A stretch of 64,000 nt of DNA from Microplitis mediator (GCF_029852145.1 NC_079969.1:9920001-9984000); one strand, 5' to 3'; shown: positions 1 to 12,318, counted from the first letter of the stretch. Made by a program: numbers and translations. The notes: generated by a model from the letters alone, not told the origin.

Positions 1-1
1 T

Positions 2-890
2 CCTGTATTTGGCAGTACCTCGACATTTGGAAATACTGGGTTGTTTAATAAACCTAATACGGGTGTATTCAGTACCAATACAGGTGCTAATACATTTGGT
101 ACAAATACAGGCGGAAATACGGCTAATAGTACATTTGGAGGGAATACAGGTGCAAATACATTTGGAACAAATACAGGTAATATTTAGTTTTTTTATTGTT
201 AACTGAGATATTAAATACTAATAATACGTGTAAAAATAATACAAGAAATACATTTCGTAAATGATACAGGTTCTAATACATTTGGAACTAATACAGCCCC
301 TAATGCATTTGGAGCAAATACAGGTTCTAATACATTTGCCAACAATACTGGATCTAATACATTTGCACCGAATACAGGTAATTAATTTCAATGATAATTA
401 ATATACAAAATATTGACAATACATATTATTCAATATTAATAATACATTTTAAAATACTACAGGTGCCAATACATTCGGAAATGGACAAAATACATTTTTC
501 AGTAGCTCAGGAAATTCGCCACCAACTACCAATTTCAGTACACCATTTTCACAGCCATTTAATACAGGTTCTAATACATTTGGAATAAATACAAGTGCCG
601 GCGGTGAAGGTGCTGGCGGTAATACGACCACTACTACAGCTAATACAGGAGCTATAAGTAGTAATCCTTTTGCACCGACTGGACAAACTTTTGCTAACAA
701 TCCTTTTGGAACTGGAACTGTAGCTGGAACTGGAACTGGAACTGGACCCTTTGGAACATCAGCTAATATTGATACCAGCTGTTATACGCCGATGGACGAA
801 CTAACGGAGGAAGAAAAGAATATCTACTCCGCGGATAAATTTTTGTTTAAAAAAGTACCTCTAAGGCCGCCTAGTATTGAAATAAGATAA
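2..890 (+). CDS. NUP42: NUP42-like FG nucleoporin, C-terminal part (partial)
   Basis: Three exons are visible, 2-176, 270-377 and 463-890, all joined in phase 1; the gene begins upstream of the window, so about 236 C-terminal residues are seen. Most of the sequence is Asn/Thr/Gly-rich with regularly spaced FG dipeptides (NTFG type), the disordered cohesive repeat of nuclear pore proteins. After the repeats comes a short non-repetitive tail with the motif YTPMDELTEEE, then KKVPLRPPSIEIR before the stop at 888-890. That tail resembles the Gle1-binding segment that ends NUP42/NUPL2, which acts on the cytoplasmic face of the pore in mRNA export. The expected N-terminal CCCH zinc finger would lie outside the window. 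Both introns (93 and 85 nt) interrupt the same ACAG/GT point of an FG repeat. Another FG nucleoporin is possible, but the tail favours NUP42. Confidence 0.7.
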
Positions 891-1071
891 TTATGTATTT
901 CTTTCTTCTTGCAAATGTAAATATTCTGATACTTTTAATGGATATAACTAAGTTTATTTAATAACAATAGGTTCAATTTATTGTGGCTTCAAATTCTCTT
1001 CATATTAAATATCTTATATTTATTTTACCACTTAGAATTATTGAAATTAAATTATGTGGGTTGAGTCGTGC

Positions 1072-1210
1072 GGTAAATTTCTGCTAGTTTGAGTACCCAC
1101 ATCACTATATTAAAAAAAAAATTTTTTTTCAAAAAAAATAAAAAAATTTTGAAAATTTCACATTATCTAAAATGAGTCAAGTGGGTACTCAAACTAGCGG
1201 AAATTTACCA
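1072..1210. mobile_element. GAGTACCCACA hairpin element, copy 1
   Basis: Left arm (1073-1111) contains GTTTGAGTACCCACATC and right arm (1181-1207) contains GTGGGTACTCAAAC. The arms extend outward as GTAAATTTCTGCTA and TAGCGGAAATTTAC, so the whole unit folds into an imperfect hairpin with an A/T-rich loop. It is the first of many dispersed copies in this window. It lies between the nucleoporin and the SAXO-like gene. Confidence 0.75.
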
Positions 1211-1556
1211 CTCTGTAATGTACTGCTGTTGATTTTTTTTTACGAAATTAAAGATGTAATAGTAAAATAAAGGAAAGTCATTTTTGAAATAATTTTTTAT
1301 TACTAATTATTTTCATTAGTCATAAACAAAAAATAAGAAGGGAAACATTAAAATGCTGATGGTATTTGTAGTGTTAGAAACAATCAAAAAAAAAGTTCAT
1401 GTGAATTCATCGACAAGAGCTGAGTAATTAAAAACAGCGTGAATACAGTAACGATTTAAAGTTTTGAACAAAATGACAGATTAAAATAAATTATTACTTT
1501 TATATTTATTTATTATTTCACTAAATTTTAATATTTATTAATATAATAATGAAAAA

Positions 1557-3758
1557 ATGCAAACAAATACGCGAACTTGCACGCGATATTTCAACAGGCC
1601 GGTGATTATTGTTCCTTCTGATAATATTCGGTTGTGTAAAAAACCATTAAATGGTACAACAACCACTGGAAGTTCTTATATTTATCATGGAGGTTACAGA
1701 CCAGTTTGTAATTTTAAACCAAAATCAAATTACGTACGTAGTGAAGCTGTATCGGCTAGTGATACCACACATAAGCTGAGTTACCAGCCATTCCCGATAG
1801 AGAGACGAGAAAAATTACCTTGGGCTCAGAAAAAAGTTTACAGGTACTGTAGTTTTTTAGTTATTTGAATTTTGAAAATTTTTTTTGACTCAAAATTATA
1901 AGGATGGTGTAGAGAGATAAATTTTCGTTAATTTGAGTACCCACATCGATAGGTTTTAAAAAAATATATTTTATATATATATTTGGAATATAAACATATG
2001 AGAATTTGGAGTAATGGAAATGTAGGCTTGTGGGTACTCAAACTAACGGAAATTTGTCGCTTATCATGACAAGCATTTTGATAATAAATTATTTTGATGA
2101 CCATCAACTGATTTAAGGATTTATTGTTTTCAGACCGCCGGAAACAGGTTTAGAAACATTTACTACTTACTCGCAGAGTTATATTCCGATTGATGGAGTA
2201 CACAAAGAAAAGCCGATTAAGCCTCTTCAGAATTCAGAATGGCTTGGGAGAAAATATAATTTCAATGGCACGAGTTCTTACAACGAAGCTTTTATTCCGT
2301 TACCAATTGAACACGTAGTGCCCCAGATTCCGAGCGGGAATATTGTTTTATCGAATGATCTTATGGAGTCTGAAACGACGAGTAAAGTTACCCGTGTTCC
2401 AAACCATCAATAAATCAATTTCCTAATCAAATAGATAATAATTTTTTTTGCGTTAGTTGAGCTATCAAAAATTCAATGTCCAAAAAAGGCTGCCGATAAA
2501 ACCTCGGGCTAAAAATACTAGATACGAAGGTCCGATGCAAACATTGACGACTAATAGAATTGATTATCAACCCAAAGTGACTTCGAGACCGGAAATTAAA
2601 ATTCCAAGGGACAATATTCGTAATTCAGATAAACCAATTGAAGGATTAACAACATCAGCAAGTTCTTATTTATATTATGGTCCAATTAATTTAACACAGA
2701 GTTTCAAACCGGTTAAAAATTATCAAAAGTAATTATTAAAAAAAAAAAAATCAATTTATCAAAAATTGATAATCGATATATTGAACAAGATGTCGATTTT
2801 TTCCATTTAAATTCGCTTTATCAAAAGTTTTAAATCGAAATATTGAGTACAAAATCGAATTATCAAAAGTTGTAAATCGATATATTATATATTTAATCGA
2901 TATATTGAATACAAAATCGAATCATCAAAAGTTGTAAACCGATATATCGAACATTTAATCAATATCTCGAACATTGAACCGACATACCGAACATTTAATC
3001 GATATATCGAATTTGTAATTTATGTATCGAACTTGTAAATGATAAATCTATTTATTGAAAATTTAATCGATAAATCGAACATTAACCGATATATCGAACA
3101 TTGAATCGACACATCGAACTTGTCATTGATAAATCGATACATATCGAACATTTTAATCGATGCATCGATATATCGAACACTAACCGATATATCGAACGGG
3201 TAATTGATAAATCGATATATTGAACATTTAATTGAGAAATCGAACGTTTAACCGAAATATCGAACATTTTATCGATATATCGAATTTATAATTTATTTAT
3301 CAAATTAGTAATTTATATATCGAACGGGTAATTGATAAGTTGATATATTGAACATTTGATCGATATATTGACTTGTAATTGATATATCAAATTGGTAATT
3401 GATAAATTGATGTATTGAACATTCTATCGATATCTCGAACTTAATAATTCGATATATCGAAAGTCAAAAAATATATAATTTTTTTATAATTATTCTTTTT
3501 CTTTAAATTAGACCAGTAGGTAAATTTGATGACATTACAATAAATAAGTTATCATACCGACCATGGGATCCAGTAATTAGAGAAAATTATCCATGGGCAC
3601 AAAAACCAAAGTACAAAAAACCAACGCGACCAATCGACGATAATTCGATCTACAAAATAAGTTTTATTCCTCCTGAATACTATTGTTACCAACAATGTGA
3701 GGGTCCTTCATGTCCAAGGCTTCCAACTACTTCACAAAATGTCATGTGTCTAAATTAA
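1557..3758 (+). CDS. SAXO-like stabilizer of axonemal microtubules (STOP/MAP6-type repeats)
   Basis: Four exons: 1557-1843, 2134-2386, 2457-2728 and 3512-3758, total 1059 nt, 352 residues. The protein is basic and proline-rich and has recurring units of the form TT..S.Y..(15-20).P...NY, for example TTTTGSSYIYHGG, ETTSKLSYQKF, LTTNRIDYQP and ITINKLSYRPW. This is the Mn-repeat layout of SAXO1/SAXO2 (FAM154), which bind and stabilise ciliary and flagellar microtubules; a sperm or sensory-cilium role is inferred. A Cys-containing end (CYQQCEGPSCPRLP) recalls the Cys-rich segment found in SAXO proteins, there usually N-terminal. The second splice (2386/2457) is needed: reading through it gives a stop, while splicing restores a repeat across the junction. 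Start is the first ATG in frame. The stop overlaps an AATAAA signal. Confidence 0.7.
1915..2062. mobile_element. GAGTACCCACA hairpin element, copy 2 (in SAXO-like intron 1)
   Basis: Arms TTTGAGTACCCACATC (from 1932) and TGTGGGTACTCAAACTAACGG (ending near 2050) face each other across an A/T loop. The outer flanks GATAAATTTTCGTTA and TAACGGAAATTTGTC extend the pairing. The element sits wholly inside intron 1. Confidence 0.75.
2745..3475. repeat. Degenerate ATCGATATATCGAACA minisatellite in SAXO-like intron 3
   Basis: About 730 bp made of irregular copies of ATCGATATATCGAACATTTA-like units, with spacing drifting between about 17 and 30 bp. The unit contains the palindrome TCGATATATCGA, so both strands look alike and spurious open frames arise on the minus strand (3082-3267). 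It fills nearly all of the 783 bp intron. Confidence 0.8.
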
Positions 3759-3762
3759 TAAA
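3757..3762 (+). other. AATAAA polyadenylation signal overlapping the SAXO-like stop codon
   Basis: The TAA stop at 3756-3758 shares two bases with AATAAA. If it is used, the 3' UTR would be only about 15-25 nt. Other A/T-rich signals follow, so use of this one is not certain. Confidence 0.4.
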
Positions 3763-4229
3763 ACACTCATTTTTTTTTTATTTTCATAAGCATAAAATTT
3801 ATTTAATTGCACTTCCAAATTGTGCATACAATTTAAACATTAAAAATAAAATTAATAATTAATTATTATTATTATTAAAATATAAATTTATGGCCGTGTC
3901 CAAAAAAAGTTATTTGTATATAAAATATTTATCATTTATGCACTGGACATTTATAGTTTTGTTAAACAGGCCGTTTTACCAGAGATCAATATTAAATATA
4001 TTTTTAAATATATTATAATAATTATAAATTTTGTTATCATTTAACAATAATCTTAATCTAAAAAGAAACATTATCTTATATAGTTTAGACTCTTTTCAAA
4101 GGCCAGCAATCTTAAAATAAAAATACATTTAAAAATAGCTAATAATCATAAACTTTAACTTGCACCCTCCTGAAGGCTTATTCATTTTTTGTAAACATGT
4201 AAGGGAAAAAATTTATTTTGACCCTGTAG

Positions 4230-4885
4230 TTCAATAGAGAATTAAAAGCGCTTTCCAATGAGTACCCACAAGCCGAACCTTTTTTCCATAATTACAGATG
4301 TATATTTTTATGTTAATATAAAATATATATTTAAATCTGTTAACCCTTCAGCTCTTGAGCTTAAAACCCCACTCCCTGTTTACACGGGTCATTATTAAAT
4401 TAAATTGAGTCATTCTCAGTCGCAGCAGCAGGATATTAGAAAAAAAAAGGCTTTAATTTTTTATTATTAAAGTTTGCCGCGTAAACAATTCTACGGTACT
4501 GGTACTGTATACAAAGTTGAATTAGAATGAGTGGAAAAGAGCACGCAGTGTCACTAATAATCTCACATTGCACGCACACTAATCGAGACTCCCAAACGCT
4601 AAAGGGTGAAACTATAAAAAATTAGTAGGACTTGTTGGTACTCTATTGAAAGAGCTTTAAATACTTGACTTTGTTACGCTTAATAATTTTTTTTTAGTTC
4701 TTCTTACCACACTTTGATAGAGGATCAAATTCCCTTTCAAACGAGTACCAACAACGTATATTTATTTCCAGCAATTACAAAAACATATATAAGTACATAT
4801 ATATGTATCTTATAAATAAATAAAAATAAATATGGCTTGTTGGTACTCATTTTAAATGGAATTTCATTCTCTAAACAACTACAAG
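4230..4885. repeat. Two diverged GAGTACC hairpin copies, side by side
   Basis: First pair: GAGTACCCACAAGCC near 4259 against GGACTTGTTGGTACTC near 4629. Second pair: GAGTACCAACAACG near 4741 against GGCTTGTTGGTACTC near 4834. Both pairs use the variant core GAGTACCAACAA on one arm. The rest of 3763-6055 is A/T-rich homopolymer-rich DNA with no gene that I can support. Confidence 0.6.
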
Positions 4886-6055
4886 ATCAAATTTTAAAAA
4901 ATGTTTATCCTTACAAACTCTCATGAGTCAAAAAATAATTAATGATATTTTTTTAGTGTTCCAATTTATCACAAATAGTTACGATAGATTTTTTAATAAC
5001 GAGTTTCTTTTAATCTAAGGCACATGATTGTCAATTAAATCATATTTAAAAAAAAAAAGTTTTTTTTTATGCTAAAAAAAATTACAATACACATTAAATA
5101 TTAATAGTAATAGATATCATTTATCTACAACTTTGGAACTATAGTAAACATAAAAAAAAAATCCTTCGAAAATTTTCTCTTCCACTCTTTTTTTTTTTTT
5201 AGCTATGTCATTATTTTGTAAAATTTGACTAATCAACAATTAGTCAAAATGATAATAAACATATAATTCATTACAGTTCTTTGTTTGAAATCGATAAAAA
5301 TTTTTATTTTTCTACTTGAAAAGTTATTTTCAAAATTTTTTTATTATTTTTCTTTCGATAAGTTGGTTCCTCAAAATGAGGAATAAAAAATTATTTCAAA
5401 AAATATCAATTTAAACGGAAGTTATTGCAATTTTTAAAATGAAAATCTCGAAAAAAAAATTCGATCGTTACCAAATTAAAAATATCGAAAACTATTTTTT
5501 TTTTTTTTTTTCCTTCTAAAAAAATTCAAATAAAAATTTAAAAATCAAATTTACAAAAAAGTTATTGGAAAATATTTTTCAGACCCAAAAGAGTTTAAAT
5601 TAATTTTTGAAAATTTTTTTGCGCAAAAATATTTTTCGAAATTTTTTAACTCAAAATTTTAATTTGCATACTAGTTAAGAGGAAATTAAAAAAAAAACTA
5701 TTTCAAATGAAAAAAACTTCCACGAAAAATTTCAAGAGTCTCCAATTCAAAAAATGATAATTCTTTCAAAAATTAAAATTTTTTGATACATTTTTTTTTT
5801 TTATATAATCTACAAAATCAGCGCAACCTATCGAGATAAAATAAATTTTTAAAAATTTTAATAAACTTCTTTTCCAGCAGGAACTCAATTAATAATTAAT
5901 TTTTTTTTTCCATATTTTGGTTGTGTAAAATATATACACATATAGTTATATATATATATAGATGTATATATAAATATTAATGGAAAAAAAAATTTAGCAG
6001 TAGCCTTATAGTAAAAATAAAGTGTTATAATTAAATAAAAATAATAATAAATAAA
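4886..6055. other. A/T-rich intergenic DNA and STAT 3' UTR region
   Basis: Long A and T runs, AATTTTTT-rich words and a short TATATA tract at 5945-5965. No open frame or splice pattern stands out. The part next to 6056 should be the 3' UTR of the minus-strand STAT gene. Confidence 0.5.
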
Positions 6056-9000
6056 TTATTGTGGTTTGTACGACTGTATAAATTCATTGAATCCAAATCC
6101 ATTGAGTTGATCCAGATTAAGATTTTCGTCAATTGATGGCATCTCAGTGTGACCAATTAATTCTGCGTAATCCATGTCACTAGGACGGCCACCAGGATTT
6201 GAAGATTGTCCAAGACCCGGAGCGTAACTGTACCAGAAACACAACCCCAATCACTCTGGCAATCCTCTTTACTCATATTTATTATCATTATCATTATTAA
6301 CCATTTGATTAATTAATTAATTTATTCATTTATTAGTTAATTAACTATTCAATTAATTAATTTTCAAGCCGGAATAGCCGATACAACGACCAAGAAAATA
6401 AATTTACCAAAACAACCACAAAATCGCGATCGAGAAAAAAAAAATTATTGAAAAAATTAAAGTTTTTTAAAATCAATAATAAAATTAACGATTGCCAGTT
6501 AATTTATAATAGATCGATTGGAGTTGCGTCCTGTTCTATTTTATTTATTTAATTATTTAATTCAAAAAATAAAAAAAAAATAAAATTTGAAAAATTAAAT
6601 AAAATATGTGGTTGTACCGGCTTGCTCCAGGCCTTTTTTTAAAATACTTATTTGTCAAAATAATTACTATCATTATTTTTAATTTTTTTTTATAAAAAAA
6701 AAAAAATTGGACCCGAAGCTTGGATTCTAGTCTAGATTTTTTTTTTTTTAAATAAGTATATCGGCGAGCGATTGAGTTCAATTAAAATATAGAGAGGACT
6801 TTTTTTTTAAAAGTTTAACGAGGAATAAAATTGTCAGAGTACAATTTTACGTTATCTTTGATAGTTTAGCTGGAATTTAATATCTAAAGTTTAAAAATTG
6901 ATAGATTGTGCCTTGATGTCATAATGTACTTGCAATTGTACTTGTTATTGAAATTGCGGCTCAAGTATGCAGTTTACGTTAAAAAGGCTGAGAATATTTT
7001 TTATAGAGAATTAAATTTTCTACAAAATTTGTCTTTATAACTTTATCCGTATCTGCAATTCTTAAGCCACAATATAAATTTAAAAATATGCCGCTCTAGA
7101 CTAGAATTTAAAAAAATTTTATTTTTATTACCCGCTAAAATTATTAATTAATAAAAAAATTATCCTTATATTATAGTTACCGCCTAATAAAAATTTTATC
7201 AAAAACCTTGTAAATTTTAGTATAAAAATGACTGTTAATATGATTATTAGAATTACACAGATAGTAAGTTAATTAAAATACTGATTTAATTATTAAAAAT
7301 ACTCAGAATTAAGAGAATACTTTTAGTGAGGAATAAAAAAAACAATTTATCATTCTTATTATTATTGATTTTTTTTTCTTTTTCATTTTTTTTTAAACAA
7401 AAAAATATAGAATTTCCGAGTATTTTTAATTAGAGAGTAGAAAATTTTTTTTTTATTTTTACATCCAAGTAACTGACCTGGATGCAACTGACGGAGTGTC
7501 ACGAACAGAAGGATCAGGACTGTGTGCTTGAAACATATTTGACGGTGTTGCTGGATAACTTCCGTGACCCTGAGTACTACCCATGCCAACGACAGAAGAG
7601 TGGGAGGGAGTTTGACCGCCAACGCCTGGTCCACCCCAACCCGGCACGTGGGTCACGAGAAGAGGTTTCACATACCCGTTGTTTGACGTCGGTTGACTCT
7701 CTGTAAATTTTATTAGCAATCAATAATTAAAATTCAAATTTAAATTTAATATTTTTCGAGGTCAAAGATTACATACCCGTAAATGGGGTGTAGTAGCGCG
7801 CAAATGCTTGATCTTTTGATATGTCGGGGTACAAGTACAGCAAGTGTTGAAGATCTGATACTCTGTCAGCGAGAGAACGGATAGCAAAATCCTTGCTGGT
7901 GAATGGTTGCAGCATAAACACTTCGGTTTGATCTGGAAGTTCAAAAGTTTATTTAGAGGCAATAATTTATGATCCTGAAGTTGACAGACAATTAACAATT
8001 TATGGATTTTTTTTTTCAATAAATCAATTAGAAAAAAATAAAAAAAAAAGAACTAAAAATATACACACGTAGAAAATTAAAAAAACTATCGGTGCAATTT
8101 TTTAAAATAATTTTTTTTTTAATTTGTTGTTTAAAAAAAAATACAAAAATTATTAGACGTCTGTTAACTTCAGTACCATAACAATTTATGATTTTATATT
8201 TTGCAAAATTTTTTAGTCACAATTAATATAATAATCGAGTAGTTGATAAAATTCTGCGTAAAAAGAGTACCAACAACCCTATATCTCAATGAGCTGTTGA
8301 ATTATCATTTTCAAAATGCTAAAATTACTTTTAAAAATTTTTCTTAACACTTTGAAATCATCACGTCCAAACCAAGTGATGTGGGTACTCAAACTAGAGG
8401 AAATGACTTCACGAACCCAAATCGAACCCCCAAAATAAAAAAAAATCAATTGCTTGACATGGTTAATCTTATTAATGAGCTGAGTTTAATTTTTTTCAAA
8501 ATATATCGATGTAGGTACTCAAACTTGATTAAATTTTATTAGAAAATCAGTAACAGAAATTAAAAATCAATAAAAATAATGAAAATCTTACCTCCAACCC
8601 AAGCAATAGTGACACCGCCCAACTCGGAATCTGAAAATCTCATCAAGAAAGTCCCACTGGGGCATGTCGCGAGCATTTCTTCTGCCTGCTTCTTCCTCAC
8701 GAATCCCAAGATGAATCCTTCCGTCCATGGCCCTCTCAAATGCTCTCTTGTGAGCTTCATAACCGCATAAAACCACTCCCAGAATGTAAAGTTTCTCTCA
8801 GGCAGCGGCTCTTTGCAGAACTGAGCCCAGCTTAACATCAAATTCGAATAGTCCTGATCCCCTGGGTATCCTCCTCTAAAAGCCTTCTCGGCAAGAAACC
8901 TCAAATTGTCCTCCATCAAATGTCTTCCAGTCGCAGACTTAAATTTAACATTCAACGCCTCGGCGACCTGGGACCAGGGGACTTTATCTGGAACCGCAAA

Positions 9001-10512
9001 GGGAACTCGCCCTGGTTCAGCGAATGCGTTGTCCCAAGTTACCGTCGCCCAAGCATGTGGTTCCTGGTTTCCATGAACGATCACCACCACAGGGAGACTC
9101 AGAGTCCATACCTGGAAGACCAGTTCCCCACCTCCAACACTGAACTGAGACTGAAACAACAGCGAGAACTTTTCATCCATCACCGACTCTGTTCCTTTTT
9201 TTTCCGCCCGCTTAATTTTCTTGAGCTGCATGTTCCTAAAGCTGACACTCAGCTGCCTGGTGGCCTGATGATACTCCATGGTCCCGGTGTTGTTTAAAAT
9301 TTCTCCACTGGCTTCGCTTCCCTTGGCCATCTTGTCACTCTTTAGCAGACTATTGGCCTGGGCCTCACTGATGATGCTGACCTTAACCTGGGGTGGGGTC
9401 ATATGGACGTTCAACTTGCCCCCAACTAGGAGTCGGACGGTGCTAGTGAACCGAGTGTTGGTCTTCATCACCTGGGGCGGCTGCTTCTCGATGATGAACG
9501 TGCTGGTGACCAGAGAACTCAGCAGCTGGGTGATGGACGAGTTGAGCTGCGGCAAAATGTCCTGGACACCTGGTGGATCCAGTGCTAGCTTCAACTTCAA
9601 CCTCTCTGCCTCTTTTATCTGCTGGCGGTTGAGCCAAATTAGTTCTGCTAAACTTTCGCACCATTCCTGGATCGAATCTAGGGTTGAGTTAAAGGGGGCG
9701 CCATTTCCCGCGAGCTGCTGGTCGCGTTTCCATCGAATCAGCTCGTCATCGAGGACTTTCGACTGGAGGCTGTTCAATTTGGTGATGGTGTCCTTGAGCT
9801 TGTCCGCCAAAGTAAGACGTAGCTGCATTAGATTGGCGACTTTGTGATTGAGAAGCTGTTCCTGTTGCTCCTTTTGCCGACGGATCTTCTTCTCGGCGTC
9901 GATACTCTGCTGGTTCTGGGGATGAGTCGCCAACTGCTGGAGATGAGCATTTAATTTCGTGCATTCGTGGTAGCTGATAGCGAAAGCTTCCTGCTCTTGT
10001 TCCATCTTACGCAGATCCTCACCGGTCTCTTGAGTTCGCCGTCGAAGAGCCTCAACTTGCTGGGCGATCTCCGTCACCGAGTCCCCAACCATCATGCCAA
10101 CGCGACCGTGAGCCATACTCATCAATGCGCCGCCTAAATTCTCCACTTGAGCAACCAGCTTCATCTCGGTTCCAAGGCAGTGCCGGATTATACGGAACAG
10201 GGTTGTGGGGTTGGTGTTGTACCGCTGCCGGAACATCTTTGCGGCCTCCATGAGCTTGAGTTTGGTGAGAAACAGGTCCTCGGTTTGAAGAGAAGCGGCT
10301 TTGGATTCTAGTTCCTGGATCAAGGAACCGATGAGGTTGGAGATGTAGGGCTCATGCTGTGGGTTATCTGGCTCTATATCTGCCCACATTTTTTCTTCGA
10401 TCCAAGCAGCGAGGAAATGACGAACTTCTATAGGAAAGTGCTCACCATAGACTGAACGAATTTGCTGGAGCGCCTCTTGTGGCAACTGCTGCGCTTTTGC
10501 CCACAGCGCCAT
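6056..10512 (-). CDS. Stat92E: STAT transcription factor (Stat92E/STAT5-like)
   Basis: Exons in transcription order: 10512-8592, 7932-7777, 7700-7478, 6227-6056; 2472 nt, 823 residues. Start is ATG at 10512 (MALWAKAQQL, the canonical STAT5/6-type N-terminus); the frame upstream has no ATG. Order: N-terminal interaction domain (about 1-120), coiled coil (about 135-310), DNA-binding domain, linker with the conserved WTLSLPVVVIVHGNQ stretch, and SH2 domain with FLMRFSDSE carrying the phosphotyrosine-binding Arg. Tyr702 in NNGYVKPLL matches the JAK-phosphorylated tyrosine of STAT5 and Stat92E. A Ser/Pro/Gly-rich transactivation tail ends FNEFIQSYKPQ. It is the nuclear effector of JAK/STAT signalling in immunity, growth and patterning. 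The first coding exon is 1.9 kb without introns and far more GC-rich than the surroundings. A long 5' intron full of transposons separates it from a noncoding first exon near 13.1 kb. Confidence 0.95.
8260..8535. repeat. GAGTACC hairpin copies in a STAT intron
   Basis: AAGAGTACCAACAACC near 8268 pairs loosely with GATGTGGGTACTCAAAC near 8380, and a further half-arm GTAGGTACTCAAACTTG lies near 8512. They sit in the intron that splits the SH2 domain (7933-8591). Confidence 0.6.
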
Positions 10513-10682
10513 TTTTTTTAATGTGATTTTCAACGGCTAAAAGCTGAAGAACAAAAAAAATTATAGTGAATTTTTAACAAATTTGAATTTTTGGATCGAC
10601 CGCTGGTAATTTTTCGATCGGTAAAAAATATTTTATCAACTTCTAGTGACTTTTTAAACAATTTTAGTTTCTAAAAAAATTG

Positions 10683-11017
10683 CCCTGATAGCCAGAGTTT
10701 CTCATCAGAAGTTGGCATTCATTATTTTGCGATCAACTTGACAACTTGGCGACAACTTTACCTTTTGTAACTGTTGGATACAGGTTACCGCCAACTTTCT
10801 GAGAAAGTTAACGCCAGCGAGCAGCCGCAAGTTTGAAGGCAGGTTTCTGAGAAAATTGAAGGCAAATTTCCCTCAACTTATGGAATTGCCAACTATTGCC
10901 ACCAACTTTCTCAAAAAGTCGCTATCAACTTATGGAAATGCCAATTTTTGTGGCCAATTTGGCGACAGGTTGCGGCACTAGTTCGACGCCAGGTTACTGC
11001 CAATTTGGCTATCAGGG
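10683..11017. mobile_element. CCCTGATAGCCA foldback element, copy 1
   Basis: Starts CCCTGATAGCCAGAG and ends TTTGGCTATCAGGG, followed by TA. The interior is packed with GTTGGCGACAACTT-type words that pair with each other (AACTTTCTGAGAAAGTT). It lies in the 5' intron of STAT. Confidence 0.7.
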
Positions 11018-11139
11018 TAATTATCCATTCCTAGAGAATTTTAATCAAATAAAAAGTTTAAAAAGTTTTTTATCGATTGCTAATAATTTTTCAGTTGGTA
11101 AAAATATTCTGTCAATTTCTAATAACTTTCCCATCACTA

Positions 11140-11477
11140 CCCTGATAGCCAAGTTGGCGAGAAATTGGCGGCAAACTAACAGCCGCAACTAATTGCCAAG
11201 TTGGCCGCAAAACTTGGTATTTCCAAAGTAGATAGACACTTTCTGAGAAAGTTGGTGGCAAAAGTTGGAAATCCAATAAGTTGACGGAAAGTTGCCTTCA
11301 ATTATCTCAGAAACCCGCCTTCGAATTACGGCTCTTCACTAGCGCCAACTTTCTTGGAAAGTTGGCGGTAACCAGTAGCCAAAAGTTGCAAAAGCTAGAG
11401 TTGTTGAAAACTTGTCGTCAAGTTGGTGGCAAACTAATGAATACCAGCTTTTTGACGAACAACTCGTGCTATCAGGG
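11140..11477. mobile_element. CCCTGATAGCCA foldback element, copy 2
   Basis: Starts CCCTGATAGCCAAGTTGG and ends GTGCTATCAGGG. It has the same GTTGGCGGCAA-type interior as copy 1, about 120 bp away. Confidence 0.65.
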
Positions 11478-11692
11478 CTTCTCATCACTACCCAGGAAAC
11501 CATGGTATCAGCTCAGAAATTGATATGCAACTTTTGGCATCTCGATGACGTAAAGTATAGATAAAAAATTTCAGTTCAACTTTTTAGCTCTCGAATACCG
11601 ATAACCACCTTAACCGCAAGTTAACTTCAAGCTACGGTAGTATTCTGAAGCCAACTTTACAGCAAAAGTTGGAGAGCAAAAAGTTGCGGTTA

Positions 11693-12318
11693 CCCTGATA
11701 GTCATACTTTTAATGTAATTGCTCAACAAGTTCTGCAGTGAAACGTTTTCGGCCAATTAAATGACAAGTTTCTGGCAAGCCTCGGCTGGATAATACTTGC
11801 GTGCAAGTTGATGCAAATCAACTGCCGTCATCTGAATGTAATTTGACAGAAAAACTTGCCGTCAATTTGAAGTGAAACTGTCAATCAACTCAACGTCATT
11901 ATCCGACAGTAACACTTGTATTCAAATTGAATCCAAGTTACAGACAATTTACTGTCAACTTAAAGGTAATTGTTTGCTCTCCAACACTTTCCTTCAAGTT
12001 GACTTCAGAATACGACAGTAGCTTGAAGTTAACTTGCGGTTAAGGTGGCTATCAGGGCAAGTTGACCGTAAATCGTCTGTAACTTGAATTCAATTTAAAT
12101 TCAAATGTTATTGGCAGACAATGACGTTAAGTTGATTGAAAGTTTCACTTCAAATTGATGGCAAGTTTTTACGTCAAATTACATTCAGTTTACAGCTGCA
12201 GATTTACATCAACTTGCACGCAAATTTTATCCAGCCAAAGACTTGCCAGAAACTTGTCGTCAAGTTGGCCGAAAATGTTTCACTGCAGAAATTGCTGAGC
12301 AAAGATTGGCTATCAGGG
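11693..12318. mobile_element. CCCTGATAG foldback element, copy 3 (long palindrome)
   Basis: Flanked by TA on both sides. The left arm (11693-11960) is repeated as inverse complement up to 12318: GCAGTGAAACGTTTTCGGCC at left against GGCCGAAAATGTTTCACTGC at right. An internal end GTGGCTATCAGGG near 12046 pairs with sequence before 11693 (from about 11605), which suggests that one foldback inserted into another. Confidence 0.75.

Noticed and set aside
449..700. Minus-strand 83-codon frame in the nucleoporin
   Set aside because: Antisense of the FG-repeat exon; composition follows the repeat.
1549..1605. Upstream ATG at 1549 before the SAXO-like start
   Set aside because: Different frame and soon stopped; the ATG at 1557 leads into the conserved repeats.
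8920..9847. Long plus-strand open frames (125 and 189 codons) at 8920-9297 and 9278-9847
   Set aside because: They lie antisense to the GC-rich STAT coding exon and show no family features; mirror frames of a real gene.
10513..10533. N-terminal extension of STAT (seven codons)
   Set aside because: It would need a TTG start; ATG at 10512 gives the canonical MALWAKAQQL start.
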